DNA from: Lysobacter arvi
Lineage (GTDB): Bacteria > Pseudomonadota > Gammaproteobacteria > Xanthomonadales > Xanthomonadaceae
Direction: 5' to 3'
DNA: 64,000 nucleotides
Assembly (NCBI GenBank): GCA_031216755.1
Contig: JARUHG010000003.1
Span: 310,001-374,000 of the forward strand
The notes beneath the pieces were generated by a model. That model saw nothing but the letters and a program-made list of their open reading frames with translations, was not told the origin of the DNA and ran no database searches. Shown piece after piece: positions 23,522 through 33,739 of this stretch. The first letter of the stretch is position 1. Each line of letters starts with the position of its first letter. Both the position numbers and the translations under genes were made by a program.

Positions 23522-25234
23522 CTACGCATCCTCCGTCACGCGCAGCACTTCCTCGATCGTCGTCTCGCCGCGCAGCGCCTTGGCGATGCCATCCTCGTAC
23601 ATGGTGCGCATGCCGTGCTGGCGCGCGATCTGCTCGACCTCGCCCATTCCCGCGTGGCGCATCACCGCACGACGCAGTTCGTCGTTCATGACGAGGAATT
23701 CCATGATGGTCGTGCGTCCCAAGTAGCCGGTCGGCGCGATCGCCGACGGCATCGGGTGGTACAGGAAGATCTCGCCCTCGGGCTGGTGGCGGCGCAGGTC
23801 GAAACGTTCGATCTCCTCGGGCGAGGCGGGATAGCGGCGCGCATGCGTCAGTTCCAGCCGGCGCACCAGCCGCTGGGCGAGGATGCCGTTGATCGTGGAG
23901 GTCAGCAGGTAATCCTCCACGCCCATGTCCAGCAGGCGCGTGATGCCGCCGGCGGCGTTGTTGGTGTGCAGCGTCGACAGCACCAGGTGGCCGGTGAGCG
24001 CGGACTGGATCGCGATGCGGCACGTTTCCAGGTCGCGCATTTCGCCGATCATGATGATGTCGGGGTCCTGGCGCACGATGCTGCGCAGCGCGTGCGCGAA
24101 GTCCAGCCCGATCTGCGGCTTGGCCTGGATCTGGTTGATACCTTCGATCTGGTATTCGACCGGATCCTCGACCGTGATGATCTTCACGTCGGGCGTGTTG
24201 AGCTTGCTCAACGCCGTGTACAACGTGGTCGTCTTGCCCGAACCGGTGGGGCCGGTCACCAGCAGGATGCCGTGCGGCTGGTCCAGCACTTTCTGGAACT
24301 GCGGCAGGAACGCATCGGTGAAGCCCAGGCGCTTGAAGTCGAACACCACCGTCTCGCGATCGAGCAGTCGCATCACCACGCTTTCGCCGTGCGCCGTCGG
24401 CACGGTGCTGACGCGCAGGTCCAGCTCCTTGCCCTGCACGCGCAGCATGATGCGGCCGTCCTGCGGCAGGCGGCGCTCGGCGATGTTGAGCTTGGCCATG
24501 ATCTTGATGCGGCTGATCACGGCGGCGGTGAGGTTCGCCGGCGGGCTCTCGCCTTCGCTGAGCACGCCGTCGATGCGATACCGCACCTTCAGGCGGTTCT
24601 CGAACGGTTCGATGTGGATGTCGGACGCGCGCAGTTCCACGGCGCGCTGGATGATCAGGTTCACCAGCCGGATGACCGGCGCCTCGGAGGCGAGATCGCG
24701 CAGGTGTTCGACGTCGTCGAGATCGCCGCCGGCGCCCTCGCCTTCGGCCGTTTCGACGATCGCGCCCATCGCGCTGCGGCCCTGGCCGTACCAGCGCTCG
24801 ACCAGGTCGCCGATCTCCGACCGCAACGCGACCGCCCGGCGGACGTCGCGACCGGTCGCCAGACGCAGCGCGTCGAGCGTGTAGGGGTCCTGCGGGTCGG
24901 CCATCAGCACGTCGACCGCGGCGTCGCTCTCCCCGACCGGGCAGACCGCGAACTGCTTCATGAAGCGGGTGGACAGCGCCACGCCTTCCGGCGGCAGTTC
25001 GGGCGCGTCCTTGATGGCGACCAGCGGCAGGTTCAGGACCTCGGCGCAGGTCTCGGCGTGGTCGCGCTCGGACACCAGGCCCAGCCGCGCAAGCAATGCG
25101 AGCAGACTGCCGCCGGTTTCCTCCTGCAGACGGCGCGCGCGGGCCAGGTCCGTATCCTTGAGCCGGCCCCTGGCCAGAAGCGCATCGACGATGCGCTCTT
25201 CATCCGTCCCGGTGTGGGTGGCGACCTCGTCCAT
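23522..25234 (-). CDS. gspE: type II secretion ATPase GspE/XpsE
   Basis: A 570-residue hexameric secretion ATPase. The N1E domain (ERIVDALLARGRLKDTDLAR; GSLLALLARLGLVSERDHAE) binds GspL. The core has the N2E domain (ELRASDIHIEPFENRLKVRY), Walker A GPTGSGKTTT near 325, the Asp box IITVEDPVEYQIEGINQIQ, Walker B DIIMIGEMRDLETC and the His box LTGHLVLSTLHTNNAAGGI. The segment between RLVRRL and GYLGRTTIMEFL, where most GspE proteins have a four-Cys zinc site, has no Cys. ATG 25234 follows GAAGGTGA and starts the family N-terminus. It is the first gene of the xps operon. Confidence 0.95.
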   Translation of the reverse strand: MDEVATHTGTDEERIVDALLARGRLKDTDLARARRLQEETGGSLLALLARLGLVSERDHAETCAEVLNLPLVAIKDAPELPPEGVALSTRFMKQFAVCPVGESDAAVDVLMADPQDPYTLDALRLATGRDVRRAVALRSEIGDLVERWYGQGRSAMGAIVETAEGEGAGGDLDDVEHLRDLASEAPVIRLVNLIIQRAVELRASDIHIEPFENRLKVRYRIDGVLSEGESPPANLTAAVISRIKIMAKLNIAERRLPQDGRIMLRVQGKELDLRVSTVPTAHGESVVMRLLDRETVVFDFKRLGFTDAFLPQFQKVLDQPHGILLVTGPTGSGKTTTLYTALSKLNTPDVKIITVEDPVEYQIEGINQIQAKPQIGLDFAHALRSIVRQDPDIIMIGEMRDLETCRIAIQSALTGHLVLSTLHTNNAAGGITRLLDMGVEDYLLTSTINGILAQRLVRRLELTHARRYPASPEEIERFDLRRHQPEGEIFLYHPMPSAIAPTGYLGRTTIMEFLVMNDELRRAVMRHAGMGEVEQIARQHGMRTMYEDGIAKALRGETTIEEVLRVTEDA

Positions 25235-25443
25235 ACTTTCACCTTCGGAGCCCGATCCCGACTGTAGCAGCTGCCTCGTGCAGGCCGCGATCCGCCGGGT
25301 TCGCAGAATCGTAAAACGCGACGCCGCGCCGAAGCCGCCTTCGCACCGCGGCCGGCGCCGCATTTCTCCACTGTCGGGGGCCGTGCATTTGCCGTCGCCG
25401 ACAGCGGCTGCGTAAGCTGCCCGCTTCCACAGGGGAGCGCATC

Positions 25444-25977
25444 ATGAAGACCTATCTCTCGGCCGCCATCGCGGTGGCCGTGTTCGTTGCCGGCGCGGGT
25501 GTCGGCTACACGGCGCAGAAGCAGCAAAAGACCACCACGGCGATGTACCACGCGAAGGCGAACGCCGACGCGGCGAAGGAGCTGCTCGCGGTCGCGAAGA
25601 TCCAGGCCGGCAAGGGCAGCTGGGAACAGATCGCGGTCGGCCGCGTCTACTACCTGGGCGGCTTCAAGGCCGAAGGACAGGCGATCTTCGACGCCATCCT
25701 CAACGGCAGGCACGAGGACAGCGACGTGTTCCGCATCGCCCGCGTCTACAGCGAGGCCGGCGAGTGGAGCAAAGCCAAGCCGCTGTTCGAGCGCTATTTC
25801 AAGACCACCGACGACGACGGCACCGGCTACGCCGAAGTGGGCGCCCTGTACCTGATGAACGGCGACCGTTCCAGCGCGGAGCAGATGTTCGACCGCTCGG
25901 TGGCGATCGAGCCGGAAGACCTCTGGGCGACGCTGCACATCGCCGGTGCGTACCTGAACGTCCGCCCGCAGGAATGA
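25444..25977 (+). CDS. secreted TPR-like protein
   Basis: A 177-residue protein with an N-terminal signal peptide or anchor (MKTYLSAAIAVAVFVAGAGV), then helical repeat units: ADAAKELLAVAKIQAGKGSW, AEGQAIFDAILNGRHEDSDV, RIARVYSEAGEWSKAKPLFE, and AEVGALYLMNGDRSSAEQMF followed by DRSVAIEPEDLWATLHIAGAYL. The spacing of the Ala, Gly and aromatic positions fits three to four tetratricopeptide repeats, so a periplasmic protein-binding role is likely. The ATG is preceded by GGGGAG at a good distance. It is alone between gspE and purL, divergent from gspE. No specific family is recognised. Confidence 0.8.
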   Translation: MKTYLSAAIAVAVFVAGAGVGYTAQKQQKTTTAMYHAKANADAAKELLAVAKIQAGKGSWEQIAVGRVYYLGGFKAEGQAIFDAILNGRHEDSDVFRIARVYSEAGEWSKAKPLFERYFKTTDDDGTGYAEVGALYLMNGDRSSAEQMFDRSVAIEPEDLWATLHIAGAYLNVRPQE

Positions 25978-25985
25978 GGCGGCCT

Positions 25986-26010
25986 CGCAACCGCTGACAA
26001 AGCGGTTGCG
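25986..26010. terminator. hairpin terminator after the TPR-like gene
   Basis: A perfect stem CGCAACCGCT / AGCGGTTGCG with a short loop lies 8 bases after the stop at 25977, between it and the convergent purL. No T-run follows, so efficiency is uncertain. Confidence 0.5.
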
Positions 26011-26108
26011 GGCAGCGAGGCCCGGGCGAACGCGTCACCGCGCGTTGCCGCAGCGCGGCAGGCCATCGCCCGCCGCACCGCACCGCACCGCACCGCGATC
26101 AGGGTGGA

Positions 26109-29100
26109 TCAGCCGACCCACACCCGCGCGTTACGGAACATGCGCATCCACGGCGCGTCGTCGCCCCACCCCGCCGGCGCCCAGCTCAGGTTCGCCGTGC
26201 GCAAGGTGCGCTCCGGATGCGGCATCAGGATCGTCGCGCGGCCGTCGCGGCTGGTGAGGCCGGCGATGCCGTCCGGCGAGCCGTTCGGGTTCAGCGGATA
26301 ACGCGTGGCGACGTGGCCATTGCCGTCGACGTAGCGCAGCGACACGTCCGTCGCGGCCTGGTCGAGCGAGCTGTCGAAATCGGCACGGCCTTCGCCATGC
26401 GCGATCGCCACCGGAATGCGCGAACCGGCCATGCCGCGAAGGAACAGCGACGGCGATTCGATCACCTCCAGCAAGCCCGTGCGCGCCTCGAACTGCTCGC
26501 TGCGGTTGCGCAGGAACCTGGGCCAGTGTTCGGCGCCGGGGATGATCGGCTTCAGCTGCGCGAGCATCTGGCAACCGTTGCACACGCCCAGCGAGAAGCT
26601 GTCCTCGCGCGCGAAGAACGCAGCGAAGGCATCGCGCAGCGCGTTGCGCTCGAGCACCGACGTCGCCCAGCCACGACCGGCACCGAGCACGTCGCCGTAG
26701 CTGAAACCACCGCAGGCCGCGATGCCCTTGAAGTCGGACAGGTCGAAGCGGCCCGCGATGAGATCGCTCATGTGCACGTCGACCGACTCGAAACCGGCGC
26801 GCGTGAAGCCCAGCGCCATCTCGATCTGGCCGTTGACGCCCTGCTCGCGCAGGATCGCGACCTTCGGCCGCACGCCGGTATTGATGAACGGCGCGGCCAC
26901 GTCGTCGGCCGGATCGAACGTCAGCTTCGGCTTGAGGCCCGGCGCGTTGAAATCGCGCGCGACGGTGCGCTCCTCGTCCGCGCCTTCCGGGTTGTCGCGC
27001 AACTTCTGGATCGCGTGGGTGGTGGACCACCACGCATCGAAGAGTTCTTCCCAGCGCCATTCCACCAGCGTCTGGCCATCGTCGCGCACGCGGATCGCCG
27101 GCGCCGTCGTCGGGCGCGCGATGCGCTGCGCGCAGTCGATCAGGCCATGGCGCGCGACGAGGTCGGCGAATTCGGCGCGGTCCTCGACCGACACCTGCAC
27201 GATCGCGCCGAGCTCTTCGTTGAACAGCGTGCGGAACGGATCGTCGCCCCAGCCGTCGAGCATGATGTCCAGGCCCACGCGCGAACAGAACGCCATTTCG
27301 CACAGCGCCGCGAAGGCGCCGCCGTCGGAGCGGTCGTGATAGGCACGCACCAGGCCGGCCTCGCGCGCGTCGCGGATCAGTTCGAAGAAGTCGCGCAGGC
27401 GCTGCGGGTGGTCGAGGTCCGGCACGCCCAGCGGCCCGGCGAACGCGGGCAGCGAACCTTGGCCGTCGACGGCATCGGGGTGGCACTGCGCCAGCACCGA
27501 ACCGCCCAGGCGCTGTTTGCCGGCGCCCAGGCCGATCAGCCACAGCTCGGATTCCTCGTCGCGCGAGAGCAGCGGCGTCAGCTGCGCGCGCACGTCGACG
27601 ACCGGGGCAAAGGCGCTGACGATCAGCGACACCGGCGAGACCGACTTGTGCGCTTCGCCGTCGGCGTGCCACTGGGCCTGCATCGACAGCGAGTCCTTGC
27701 CGACCGGAATGCTCAGGTCGAGCTCCGGGCACAGCTCGAGGCCGACCGCCTTCACCGCATCGAACAGGCGCGCGTCTTCGCCGTCGTGGCCGGCGGCCGC
27801 CATCCAGTTGGCCGACAACTTGACGCGATCGAGCGACTCGACCGGCGCGGCGCACAGGTTGGTGATCGCTTCACCCACGGCCATGCGCGCGGCCGCGGCG
27901 GCGTCGATCAACGCCAGCGGCGTGCGCTCGCCGATCGCCATTGCCTCGCCGACGAATCCGTCGAAACCCGAAAGCGTGATCGCGCAGTCCGCCAGCGGCA
28001 ACTGCCACGGGCCGATCATCTGGTCGCGCGCGGTGAGGCCGCCGACGCTGCGATCGCCGATGGTGACCAGGAAGTTCTTCGACGCGACCGACGGATGCGC
28101 CATGACGCGCAGCGCGGCGTCGCGCAGGTCCAGGCCGTCCCAGCGCAGCGCCGGCCACGGCGCGGCCGGCGGACGGCGCGTGTCGCGGTGCATTTTCGGC
28201 GGCTTGCCGAACAGCACGTCCATCGGCAGGTCGATCGGATGCGCGACGGCGTCTGCGGAGCGCGGGGTCGCGTTGTCGCGAGCGTCGCTCTGTGCCGTAT
28301 CACGCCGGCCGGGCGTCGGGCGGCGGTACACCGATTCCAACGTCGCGCCATAACCGACCACCAGTCGTTCTTCGGCGGTGGCGTAGCCCACGACGGCGAA
28401 CGGGCAACGCTCGCGTTCGCAGATCGCGGCGAACTCGTCCAGGCGATCGGCCGGAATGCCGAGCACGTAACGCTCCTGCGACTCGTTGCACCACAGCTGC
28501 ATCGGCGAGAGCGACGGATCGTCGCTGGGCACCTTCGCCAGGTCGATGACGCCGCCCAGGCCGGAGTCGTGGAGCAGTTCGGGAATCGCGTTCGACAGGC
28601 CGCCGGCGCCGACGTCGTGCGCGGTCGCGATGGGGTTGTCCGCGCCGCGCGCCACGCAGCGGTCGATGACTTCCTGGCAGCGGCGTTCCATCTCGGGGTT
28701 GTCGCGCTGCACGCTGGCGAAATCGAGCTCCTCGTGGCTCTCGCCCGACGCCACCGAACTCGCCGCGCCGCCGCCCAGGCCGATCAGCATGGCCGGGCCG
28801 CCCAGAACGATCACCGCATCGCCCGGCTGCAGGCCGAGCTTCTTGACCTGCCCACGGTCGATCGCGCCCAGGCCGCCGGCGAGCATGATCGGCTTGTCGT
28901 ACGCGCGCGCGTGGGTGCCTTCGTCGAGTTCGAAGCTGCGGAAATAGCCGGCGAGGTTCGGGCGGCCGAACTCGTTGTTGAACGCGGCCGCGCCGATCGG
29001 GCCTTCGATCATGATGTCCAGCGCCGATGCCATGCGCGGATTGAGCGCACGCGGGCGTTCCCATGGCTGCGGCAGGGTCGGGATGCGCAGGTGCGAAACG

Positions 29101-30086
29101 CTGAAGCCCGCCAGGCCGGCCTTGGGGCGGCCGCCGCGACCGGTCGCGCCTTCGTCGCGGATTTCGCCGCCGGCGCCGGTGGACGCGCCGGGGAACGGCG
29201 CGATCGCGGTGGGATGGTTGTGCGTTTCGACCTTGATCGCGAAAGCCGAATCGACCTGCGCTTCCTCGCGGTACGAATGCGACTGCGGATCCGGACGGAA
29301 GCGGCGGCTCGCATAGCCTTCCACCACCGCCGCGTTGTCGCTGTACGCCGACAGCGTGTGCTCCGGCGTGGTCGCGTGCGTGTGCTTGATCATCTTGAAC
29401 AGCGACGTGGTCTGCTCGACCCCATCGATGGTCCACGACGCGTTGAAGATCTTGTGGCGGCAGTGCTCGGAGTTGGCCTGCGCGAACATCATCAGCTCGA
29501 CGTCCGACGGCTCCCGCCCCAGCGCGGTGTAGCGCTCGCGCAGGTAGGCGATCTCGTCGTCGGCCAGCGCCAGGCCCAGGCGCGTGTTCGCCTGTTCGAG
29601 ATCCGCGAGCGGGATGCGTTCGAGATCGCCGCGTGCGGGGACGGAGAACAGCGCGATGGCGTCCTCGCGCGCCTCCAGCAGGGACTGCGTCATCGGGTCG
29701 TGCAGCACCTTCGCCAGGGCACCCTGCGTGGGGGCGTCCGCCGGCCAGCCGGCGAGGTCGTAACGCGTGCCGCGTTCGACGCGCTTCACCGGCAGTTCGG
29801 CACCGTGCAGCAGTTCGGTCGCCTTGCTCGCCCAGGGCGACAAGGTACCCAGGCGCGGCGTGACGTAGCGGGATACCGCGTCGGCCGCACGCGGGGCGGC
29901 GTCGGGCTCGGCCTGGAGGATGCGGCGAAGCGCATCGGCATCGGGCGTGGCGCCGGGTTCCGGCTCGACCCAGTACACGGGCCACGCGCCGAGGAGGCGG
30001 ACGGACGGATGGAGGGCTTGCAGTCGGGCTTGGAGCCGATCCAGGCGGAACGGCGACAGGGCGGAAGCGCCCTCGAGGACGATCAT
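26109..30086 (-). CDS. purL: phosphoribosylformylglycinamidine synthase PurL
   Basis: A 1325-residue single-chain FGAM synthase: FGAR + glutamine + ATP to FGAM, fourth step of purine synthesis. It has an N-terminal PurS-like domain, then the ATP-binding synthase halves ([53 protein letters not shown], and [17 protein letters not shown] in the second half). The C-terminal class I glutaminase domain has [14 protein letters not shown], the nucleophile in [11 protein letters not shown] near 1168, and MPHPERT. ATG 30086 ([18 protein letters not shown]) matches the family start; upstream ATGs only add 23 unconserved residues. It is a stand-alone minus-strand gene. A 1396-codon open frame on the opposite strand is an artefact of GC-rich codon use. 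Confidence 0.96.
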   Translation of the reverse strand: MIVLEGASALSPFRLDRLQARLQALHPSVRLLGAWPVYWVEPEPGATPDADALRRILQAEPDAAPRAADAVSRYVTPRLGTLSPWASKATELLHGAELPVKRVERGTRYDLAGWPADAPTQGALAKVLHDPMTQSLLEAREDAIALFSVPARGDLERIPLADLEQANTRLGLALADDEIAYLRERYTALGREPSDVELMMFAQANSEHCRHKIFNASWTIDGVEQTTSLFKMIKHTHATTPEHTLSAYSDNAAVVEGYASRRFRPDPQSHSYREEAQVDSAFAIKVETHNHPTAIAPFPGASTGAGGEIRDEGATGRGGRPKAGLAGFSVSHLRIPTLPQPWERPRALNPRMASALDIMIEGPIGAAAFNNEFGRPNLAGYFRSFELDEGTHARAYDKPIMLAGGLGAIDRGQVKKLGLQPGDAVIVLGGPAMLIGLGGGAASSVASGESHEELDFASVQRDNPEMERRCQEVIDRCVARGADNPIATAHDVGAGGLSNAIPELLHDSGLGGVIDLAKVPSDDPSLSPMQLWCNESQERYVLGIPADRLDEFAAICERERCPFAVVGYATAEERLVVGYGATLESVYRRPTPGRRDTAQSDARDNATPRSADAVAHPIDLPMDVLFGKPPKMHRDTRRPPAAPWPALRWDGLDLRDAALRVMAHPSVASKNFLVTIGDRSVGGLTARDQMIGPWQLPLADCAITLSGFDGFVGEAMAIGERTPLALIDAAAAARMAVGEAITNLCAAPVESLDRVKLSANWMAAAGHDGEDARLFDAVKAVGLELCPELDLSIPVGKDSLSMQAQWHADGEAHKSVSPVSLIVSAFAPVVDVRAQLTPLLSRDEESELWLIGLGAGKQRLGGSVLAQCHPDAVDGQGSLPAFAGPLGVPDLDHPQRLRDFFELIRDAREAGLVRAYHDRSDGGAFAALCEMAFCSRVGLDIMLDGWGDDPFRTLFNEELGAIVQVSVEDRAEFADLVARHGLIDCAQRIARPTTAPAIRVRDDGQTLVEWRWEELFDAWWSTTHAIQKLRDNPEGADEERTVARDFNAPGLKPKLTFDPADDVAAPFINTGVRPKVAILREQGVNGQIEMALGFTRAGFESVDVHMSDLIAGRFDLSDFKGIAACGGFSYGDVLGAGRGWATSVLERNALRDAFAAFFAREDSFSLGVCNGCQMLAQLKPIIPGAEHWPRFLRNRSEQFEARTGLLEVIESPSLFLRGMAGSRIPVAIAHGEGRADFDSSLDQAATDVSLRYVDGNGHVATRYPLNPNGSPDGIAGLTSRDGRATILMPHPERTLRTANLSWAPAGWGDDAPWMRMFRNARVWVG

Positions 30087-30178
30087 GTCCGGGGAACCGT
30101 GCAACGTCGGGCCGGCCATTGTACCCAAGCGCCCCATGCCCCGCCCGCCCCTCACCGGCCGATCGCGGGTCCGGAAAC

Positions 30179-30205
30179 GCCGACGCCGCCCATCAGGCGG
30201 CGTCG
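30179..30205 (-). terminator. intrinsic terminator behind dsbC
   Basis: A strong stem CCGACGCCGCC / GGCGGCGTCGG with loop CATCA lies 20 bases past the dsbC stop, followed on the minus strand by GCGTTTCC. It separates dsbC from purL on the same strand. Confidence 0.6.
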
Positions 30206-30225
30206 GACGCGGTGGTCGGGAACGA

Positions 30226-31080
30226 TCAGGTCCCGGGCTTGGCGGCCGCGGCGGACGCCGTGCGCGCGTTCTCGGCAGCCAGCTTGTCGAGGGTCTCGCG
30301 CAGTGCAGCCGGCGGGAGGTAGCCGCCGACCTGCACGCCCTCGGCGGTCACGATCATGGGCGTGCCGGTCAGGCCGACGCGCTGGCCGACGTCGTACTGC
30401 TGGTTGACGCTGCTCTTGCAGTCGGCCTTGGTCGGACCCTGGTCGCTCTTGGCGGCGGTCAGCGCCTTGCGGCGGTCCGGCGCGCACCAGACGGCGACCA
30501 TCTTGCGGTAGTCGTCGCTGCCCAGGCCCATGCGCGGGAAGGCGAGGTATTCGATCGCGATGCCCTCGCGGTTGTACTCGGCGATCTGACTGTGCAGCTT
30601 GCGGCAGTAGCCGCATTCGACGTCGGTGAACACCGTGACGGTGTATTTGGGCTTGGCCGGCGAGAAGACGATGCGCTCGCTGGCCGGGATGGTGGCGATC
30701 AGTTCCTTGCGCATGCCCGCCATCGCGTCCTCGCTGAGGTTCTTCTTCGCGGCCACGTCGAACAGCGCGCCGCCGGAGCCCGGCAGGAACAGGTAGCGGC
30801 CGTCGTCGCTGACATAGACGACCTGGCCGGCGACGATGGCCTCGCGGAAGCCGGGCATGGCGGCCGGAGCGACGCGTTCGACCTGGACCTGCGGGTTCAG
30901 GGCACGCACGGCCTCGATGGCGCGGGCGTCGGGCGTGCCGGCGGCCGGCTTCGGCGCCTCGACCGGCTTGGCCGCGGTCGCTGCCGGGGCCGTTGCCGCC
31001 GGCTCGGTGTTGCCGCTTGGCGCCTGAGCGCAGGCGGAAAGGCTGATGGCGCCGAGCACGGCAAGGACGAGTCGTTTCAT
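30226..31080 (-). CDS. dsbC: thiol:disulfide interchange protein DsbC, lipoprotein form
   Basis: A 284-residue disulfide isomerase. The signal peptide ends in the lipobox SLSAC (Cys17), so the protein should be lipid-anchored rather than soluble. A Pro/Ala linker (about 20-50) comes first, then the DsbC dimerisation domain ([40 protein letters not shown]) and the thioredoxin domain with active site CGYC at 156-159 ([15 protein letters not shown]), WCAPDR, and cis-Pro loop GLTGTPMIV. It repairs wrong disulfides in periplasmic proteins, useful to type II secretion substrates. The extended tether is unlike E. coli DsbC. ATG 31080 begins the lipoprotein signal. Confidence 0.92.
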   Translation of the reverse strand: MKRLVLAVLGAISLSACAQAPSGNTEPAATAPAATAAKPVEAPKPAAGTPDARAIEAVRALNPQVQVERVAPAAMPGFREAIVAGQVVYVSDDGRYLFLPGSGGALFDVAAKKNLSEDAMAGMRKELIATIPASERIVFSPAKPKYTVTVFTDVECGYCRKLHSQIAEYNREGIAIEYLAFPRMGLGSDDYRKMVAVWCAPDRRKALTAAKSDQGPTKADCKSSVNQQYDVGQRVGLTGTPMIVTAEGVQVGGYLPPAALRETLDKLAAENARTASAAAAKPGT

Positions 31081-31545
31081 TCGCAATCCTGTCGGGCGGC
31101 CGCAGGCCGCGAGGGGGAATGCCCGATTGTGGCACGGGGGGCCGGCGCGGCGAGTGTCGTTGGTCCCGGCCCGCGGGTCGTGGGGCGGATTCACGGCGCG
31201 GCGCCCGCATCGCGGCACCGCGCGGTTTTGTGGATTCCGTTCTTTCGAGCCATTCGAAAGTAGAGGCAGATGGCGAGCGTGCCAGTGCGTAGTGGAGGGG
31301 GGAAAGGCCGCCCCTTCACCGCTGCGGGCGGTGACGGTGGTAGCGATGATGCGGGCGGCGACGATCAACGGCGCGCGCTTCCTCGGCCAGGCGGATGACT
31401 ACGGCACGCGGCGCTTGCGTCAGGCGCGATGACGCGCGCCTGGACGGCTCGACGGCCCGATGAAGGAAAGGCCGGCGAATGCCGGCCTTTCTTCTGCACG
31501 TCCAGATCGAAGCACTGCGGAAATCCGACGCTACCGCATCGCCAC
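31081..31545. other. non-coding gap between dsbC and tpsA
   Basis: No credible gene is seen in these 465 bases. They hold the upstream region of dsbC and the 3' end of the tpsA transcript. An inverted repeat with 7-base arms, CTTTCGA-GCCAT-TCGAAAG (31242-31260), lies about 160 bases before dsbC and could be an operator. The tpsA terminator is at 31468-31490. Confidence 0.4.
31468..31490 (-). terminator. intrinsic terminator after tpsA
   Basis: A perfect stem AAAGGCCGGC / GCCGGCCTTT with a short GAA-type loop lies 55 bases past the tpsA stop at 31546, flanked by further T residues on the minus-strand exit side. It is the best intrinsic terminator in this part of the window. Confidence 0.75.
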
Positions 31546-33330
31546 TCAGCGCTTGATGCGAACGTTTCCATCGATGTTGAGGGCACCGGGCGGCAACGTG
31601 ATCTCCGGGGCGGCCAGGCGGCCGATCAGCGTCGTGGACGGCGACGTCACCACGATCGCCTGACCTGCCTGGATATTGCCCACCTCGGCACGTCGGGTAC
31701 CGACCGTCACCTTGCCTGCTGCGCGCGTCTGCGAGGTCGCACTCTGGACGAGCGAACCACTCTGGGAAATGCTGGTGACGTCGGGATACTCCGTGATCGT
31801 GTACCCGGTGAACGTCACATCGCCCGTCGTGCTTGTCACGCTGCCGTTCTGCACGATCGAGCCACCCGGCCGAACCGCCGCGATGCACGTATCCATGCAT
31901 TCATTTTTTTCCACGGCCTCGACATGGACGTTCCCGCTGGCACGGACGCGGCCATCGAGCTGGATGTCGTGGCCCCTGACGTATACGGTCTTGCCCTGCA
32001 ATCCGGCAGTACGCACCGTGCCGCCCGCGGCCTCCTTCGCATCGAGCCTGATGTAGTCCCCGGCGCGGGTCATGGTCCCGTTCGCCTGCTGGATGTCGTG
32101 CGCGCGAAGCAGCACGTGGGCGGTATCGGCGATGATGTCGCCGTTCTGCGCCAGCTTGCCGCGTGCATCGATATTGACGTTGCTCGCCCCGTGGATCCGG
32201 CCCTGCGTCGTCACGTCGTCGCCCTGCAGCCAGACGCTTCCGCCATCGATGCGACCGTTCACCGTCAGATCGTTATCGGTGGCAAGCGCGATGGCCTCGA
32301 CGCTCTTGACCTGGGCGAACTTCTCGACACGGATATCGTGCCCGGTGGTCGCCACGTCCTGCTCGTATTCCAGTTCGGGACCGGCGAAGCCGCCGTAGGA
32401 CCAGGGCGAAGCGTCCGCCTTCACCGAGGCACCCGTGACCTTGCCACCGATGCTCATGGCGCCGCTGATCGGCGCCAACAGCTCTATGCGTCCGCCTGCG
32501 CCCGTCGTGGCCTGCACGGCCTCCAGTACGCCGGTATTGCGCACGACATCACGCACCAGATCGCCGGTAGCCGCTGCGGACAGTTCGATGTCGCCGCCGT
32601 TGGCGCTGATCACGCCGCCGTTCTGCACCAGCGCATCCATGCGGCCGCGCGTCAGGACTGCGGAAAGGTTCGAGCCGTCCATGCGCACCGCGACACCGTC
32701 GCCGGCCTGCAGCGTCACCGCCGTTGCGCGAATCGTGCCGGTGTTGGCGACCTGGGGACCGGCAAGCACCACGGTCCCGCTCGCGTTCAGGCGGCCTTCG
32801 TTGCGGACCGTGCCCTGCCCGCCCTGCAGCGAGAGATAGCGCGGCGCGTTCGTCGCACCGGAACCTGCTTCGCCGCTGTACGCGCGACCTCCCTCCATGA
32901 ACTCCTGGCTGCTCGCATTGAGCGAGGAAGCTACCAGCGAGCCCACGTTCACCTTCGCGGTGCGGCCGAACATCACGCCATCGGGGTTCACCACGAACAC
33001 GCGGCCGTTGGCATTGATCGAGCCCAGGATTTCCGTTGCCTTTCCGCTTCCGCTCACGCGGTTGAGCACCGCGGAGGTCGCGCCGGGCTGCTGGAAGTTC
33101 ACCGTCTGGTTTCGCGCGACGTCGAAGTTCTTCCAGTCCACGACCATGCGCTCGCTGGCCTGGCTGACGTTGGTGATGTTGCGCTGGGTCTGGATGCTGC
33201 CGCTGCCGGCGGTGATGGTTCCACCCTCCACCGCCCACGCGGGCGCCGTGCAGGCCATCGCGGCGGCGAGCGCCGTCAGCGTGGGTACGGCAGGGGGGAT
33301 ACGACGGGTACTGCTCGACGACTGATTCAT
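31546..33330 (-). CDS. two-partner secretion exoprotein TpsA (short, filamentous haemagglutinin-type)
   Basis: A 594-residue exoprotein. After an extended signal peptide (cleavage near AWAVEGG, about 33) comes the TPS domain that the partner TpsB recognises: SIQTQRNITNVSQASERMVV, WKNFDVARNQTVNFQQPG, the conserved NPDGVMFG (115-122) and VNVGSLVASSLNASSQEFM. The rest is a series of degenerate beta-helix turns (QAGDGVAVRMDGSN, TGHDIRVEKFAQVKSVEAI, GKTVYVRGHDIQLDGRVRA). It lacks the long repeat shaft of large haemagglutinins. A single Cys pair (ECMDTC, near 477-481) lies in the last fifth, perhaps for surface tethering. ATG 33330 has AAGGAAG upstream. The terminator follows at 31468. Confidence 0.9.
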   Translation of the reverse strand: MNQSSSSTRRIPPAVPTLTALAAAMACTAPAWAVEGGTITAGSGSIQTQRNITNVSQASERMVVDWKNFDVARNQTVNFQQPGATSAVLNRVSGSGKATEILGSINANGRVFVVNPDGVMFGRTAKVNVGSLVASSLNASSQEFMEGGRAYSGEAGSGATNAPRYLSLQGGQGTVRNEGRLNASGTVVLAGPQVANTGTIRATAVTLQAGDGVAVRMDGSNLSAVLTRGRMDALVQNGGVISANGGDIELSAAATGDLVRDVVRNTGVLEAVQATTGAGGRIELLAPISGAMSIGGKVTGASVKADASPWSYGGFAGPELEYEQDVATTGHDIRVEKFAQVKSVEAIALATDNDLTVNGRIDGGSVWLQGDDVTTQGRIHGASNVNIDARGKLAQNGDIIADTAHVLLRAHDIQQANGTMTRAGDYIRLDAKEAAGGTVRTAGLQGKTVYVRGHDIQLDGRVRASGNVHVEAVEKNECMDTCIAAVRPGGSIVQNGSVTSTTGDVTFTGYTITEYPDVTSISQSGSLVQSATSQTRAAGKVTVGTRRAEVGNIQAGQAIVVTSPSTTLIGRLAAPEITLPPGALNIDGNVRIKR

Positions 33331-33739
33331 GAGGCTTCCTTGTTGGGGGCGCGCGGTGCAGAAGGCGAAGCGCGATCGAGCTCGCCATGGTGTTCATGGC
33401 CCGTACAAGCCTAATGTTTCAAGTGAAACTATTTTCACGAAAAGGTCGCGCCCGGCAGCCTTGCCGGGAAGACCGCGACGATGAAGGCCGCTTGCGACTT
33501 GCACGCGCGGCAGGCTGCCTCGACGAGGTGCGCCGTCCCGCTCTCCGACTCGCGCGACAACGCTCGATCGCGCTATCGCGCTATCGCGCTGCCCGCGCGA
33601 TGCCTGCTCGTCGGCGGCACCACCATCGCCGTGCACGCGCCGATGGCCGGCGCCGCACGGTCGCTGTGGCGGCCTGCCACAGGCGTGACCTGGCGGTCAT
33701 CGGCGGTGTATGCGTGGATGCGACCGAAGGCTGCCTGAT
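33331..33739. other. tpsB-tpsA intergenic region
   Basis: The 409 bases between tpsB and tpsA show no convincing gene. They contain an AT-rich inverted-repeat pair at 33416-33443 close to tpsA and a small tandem TCGCGCTA repeat (three units, 33568-33590). The gap suggests tpsA may have its own promoter rather than depending only on read-through from tpsB. Confidence 0.5.
33416..33443 (-). promoter_or_regulatory. AT-rich double palindrome upstream of tpsA
   Basis: Two adjacent inverted repeats, GTTTCA-AG-TGAAAC and TTTTC-AC-GAAAA, sit 86 bases before the tpsA start in an otherwise very GC-rich region. On the minus strand TTGAAA could serve as a -35 hexamer, but no good -10 is obvious. It is a candidate operator or promoter from composition and symmetry only. 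Confidence 0.35.

Noticed and set aside
26217..30407. A 1396-codon open frame antisense to purL
   Set aside because: Composition is His/Arg/Ala-rich mirror of GC-rich codons and purL is unambiguous on the other strand.
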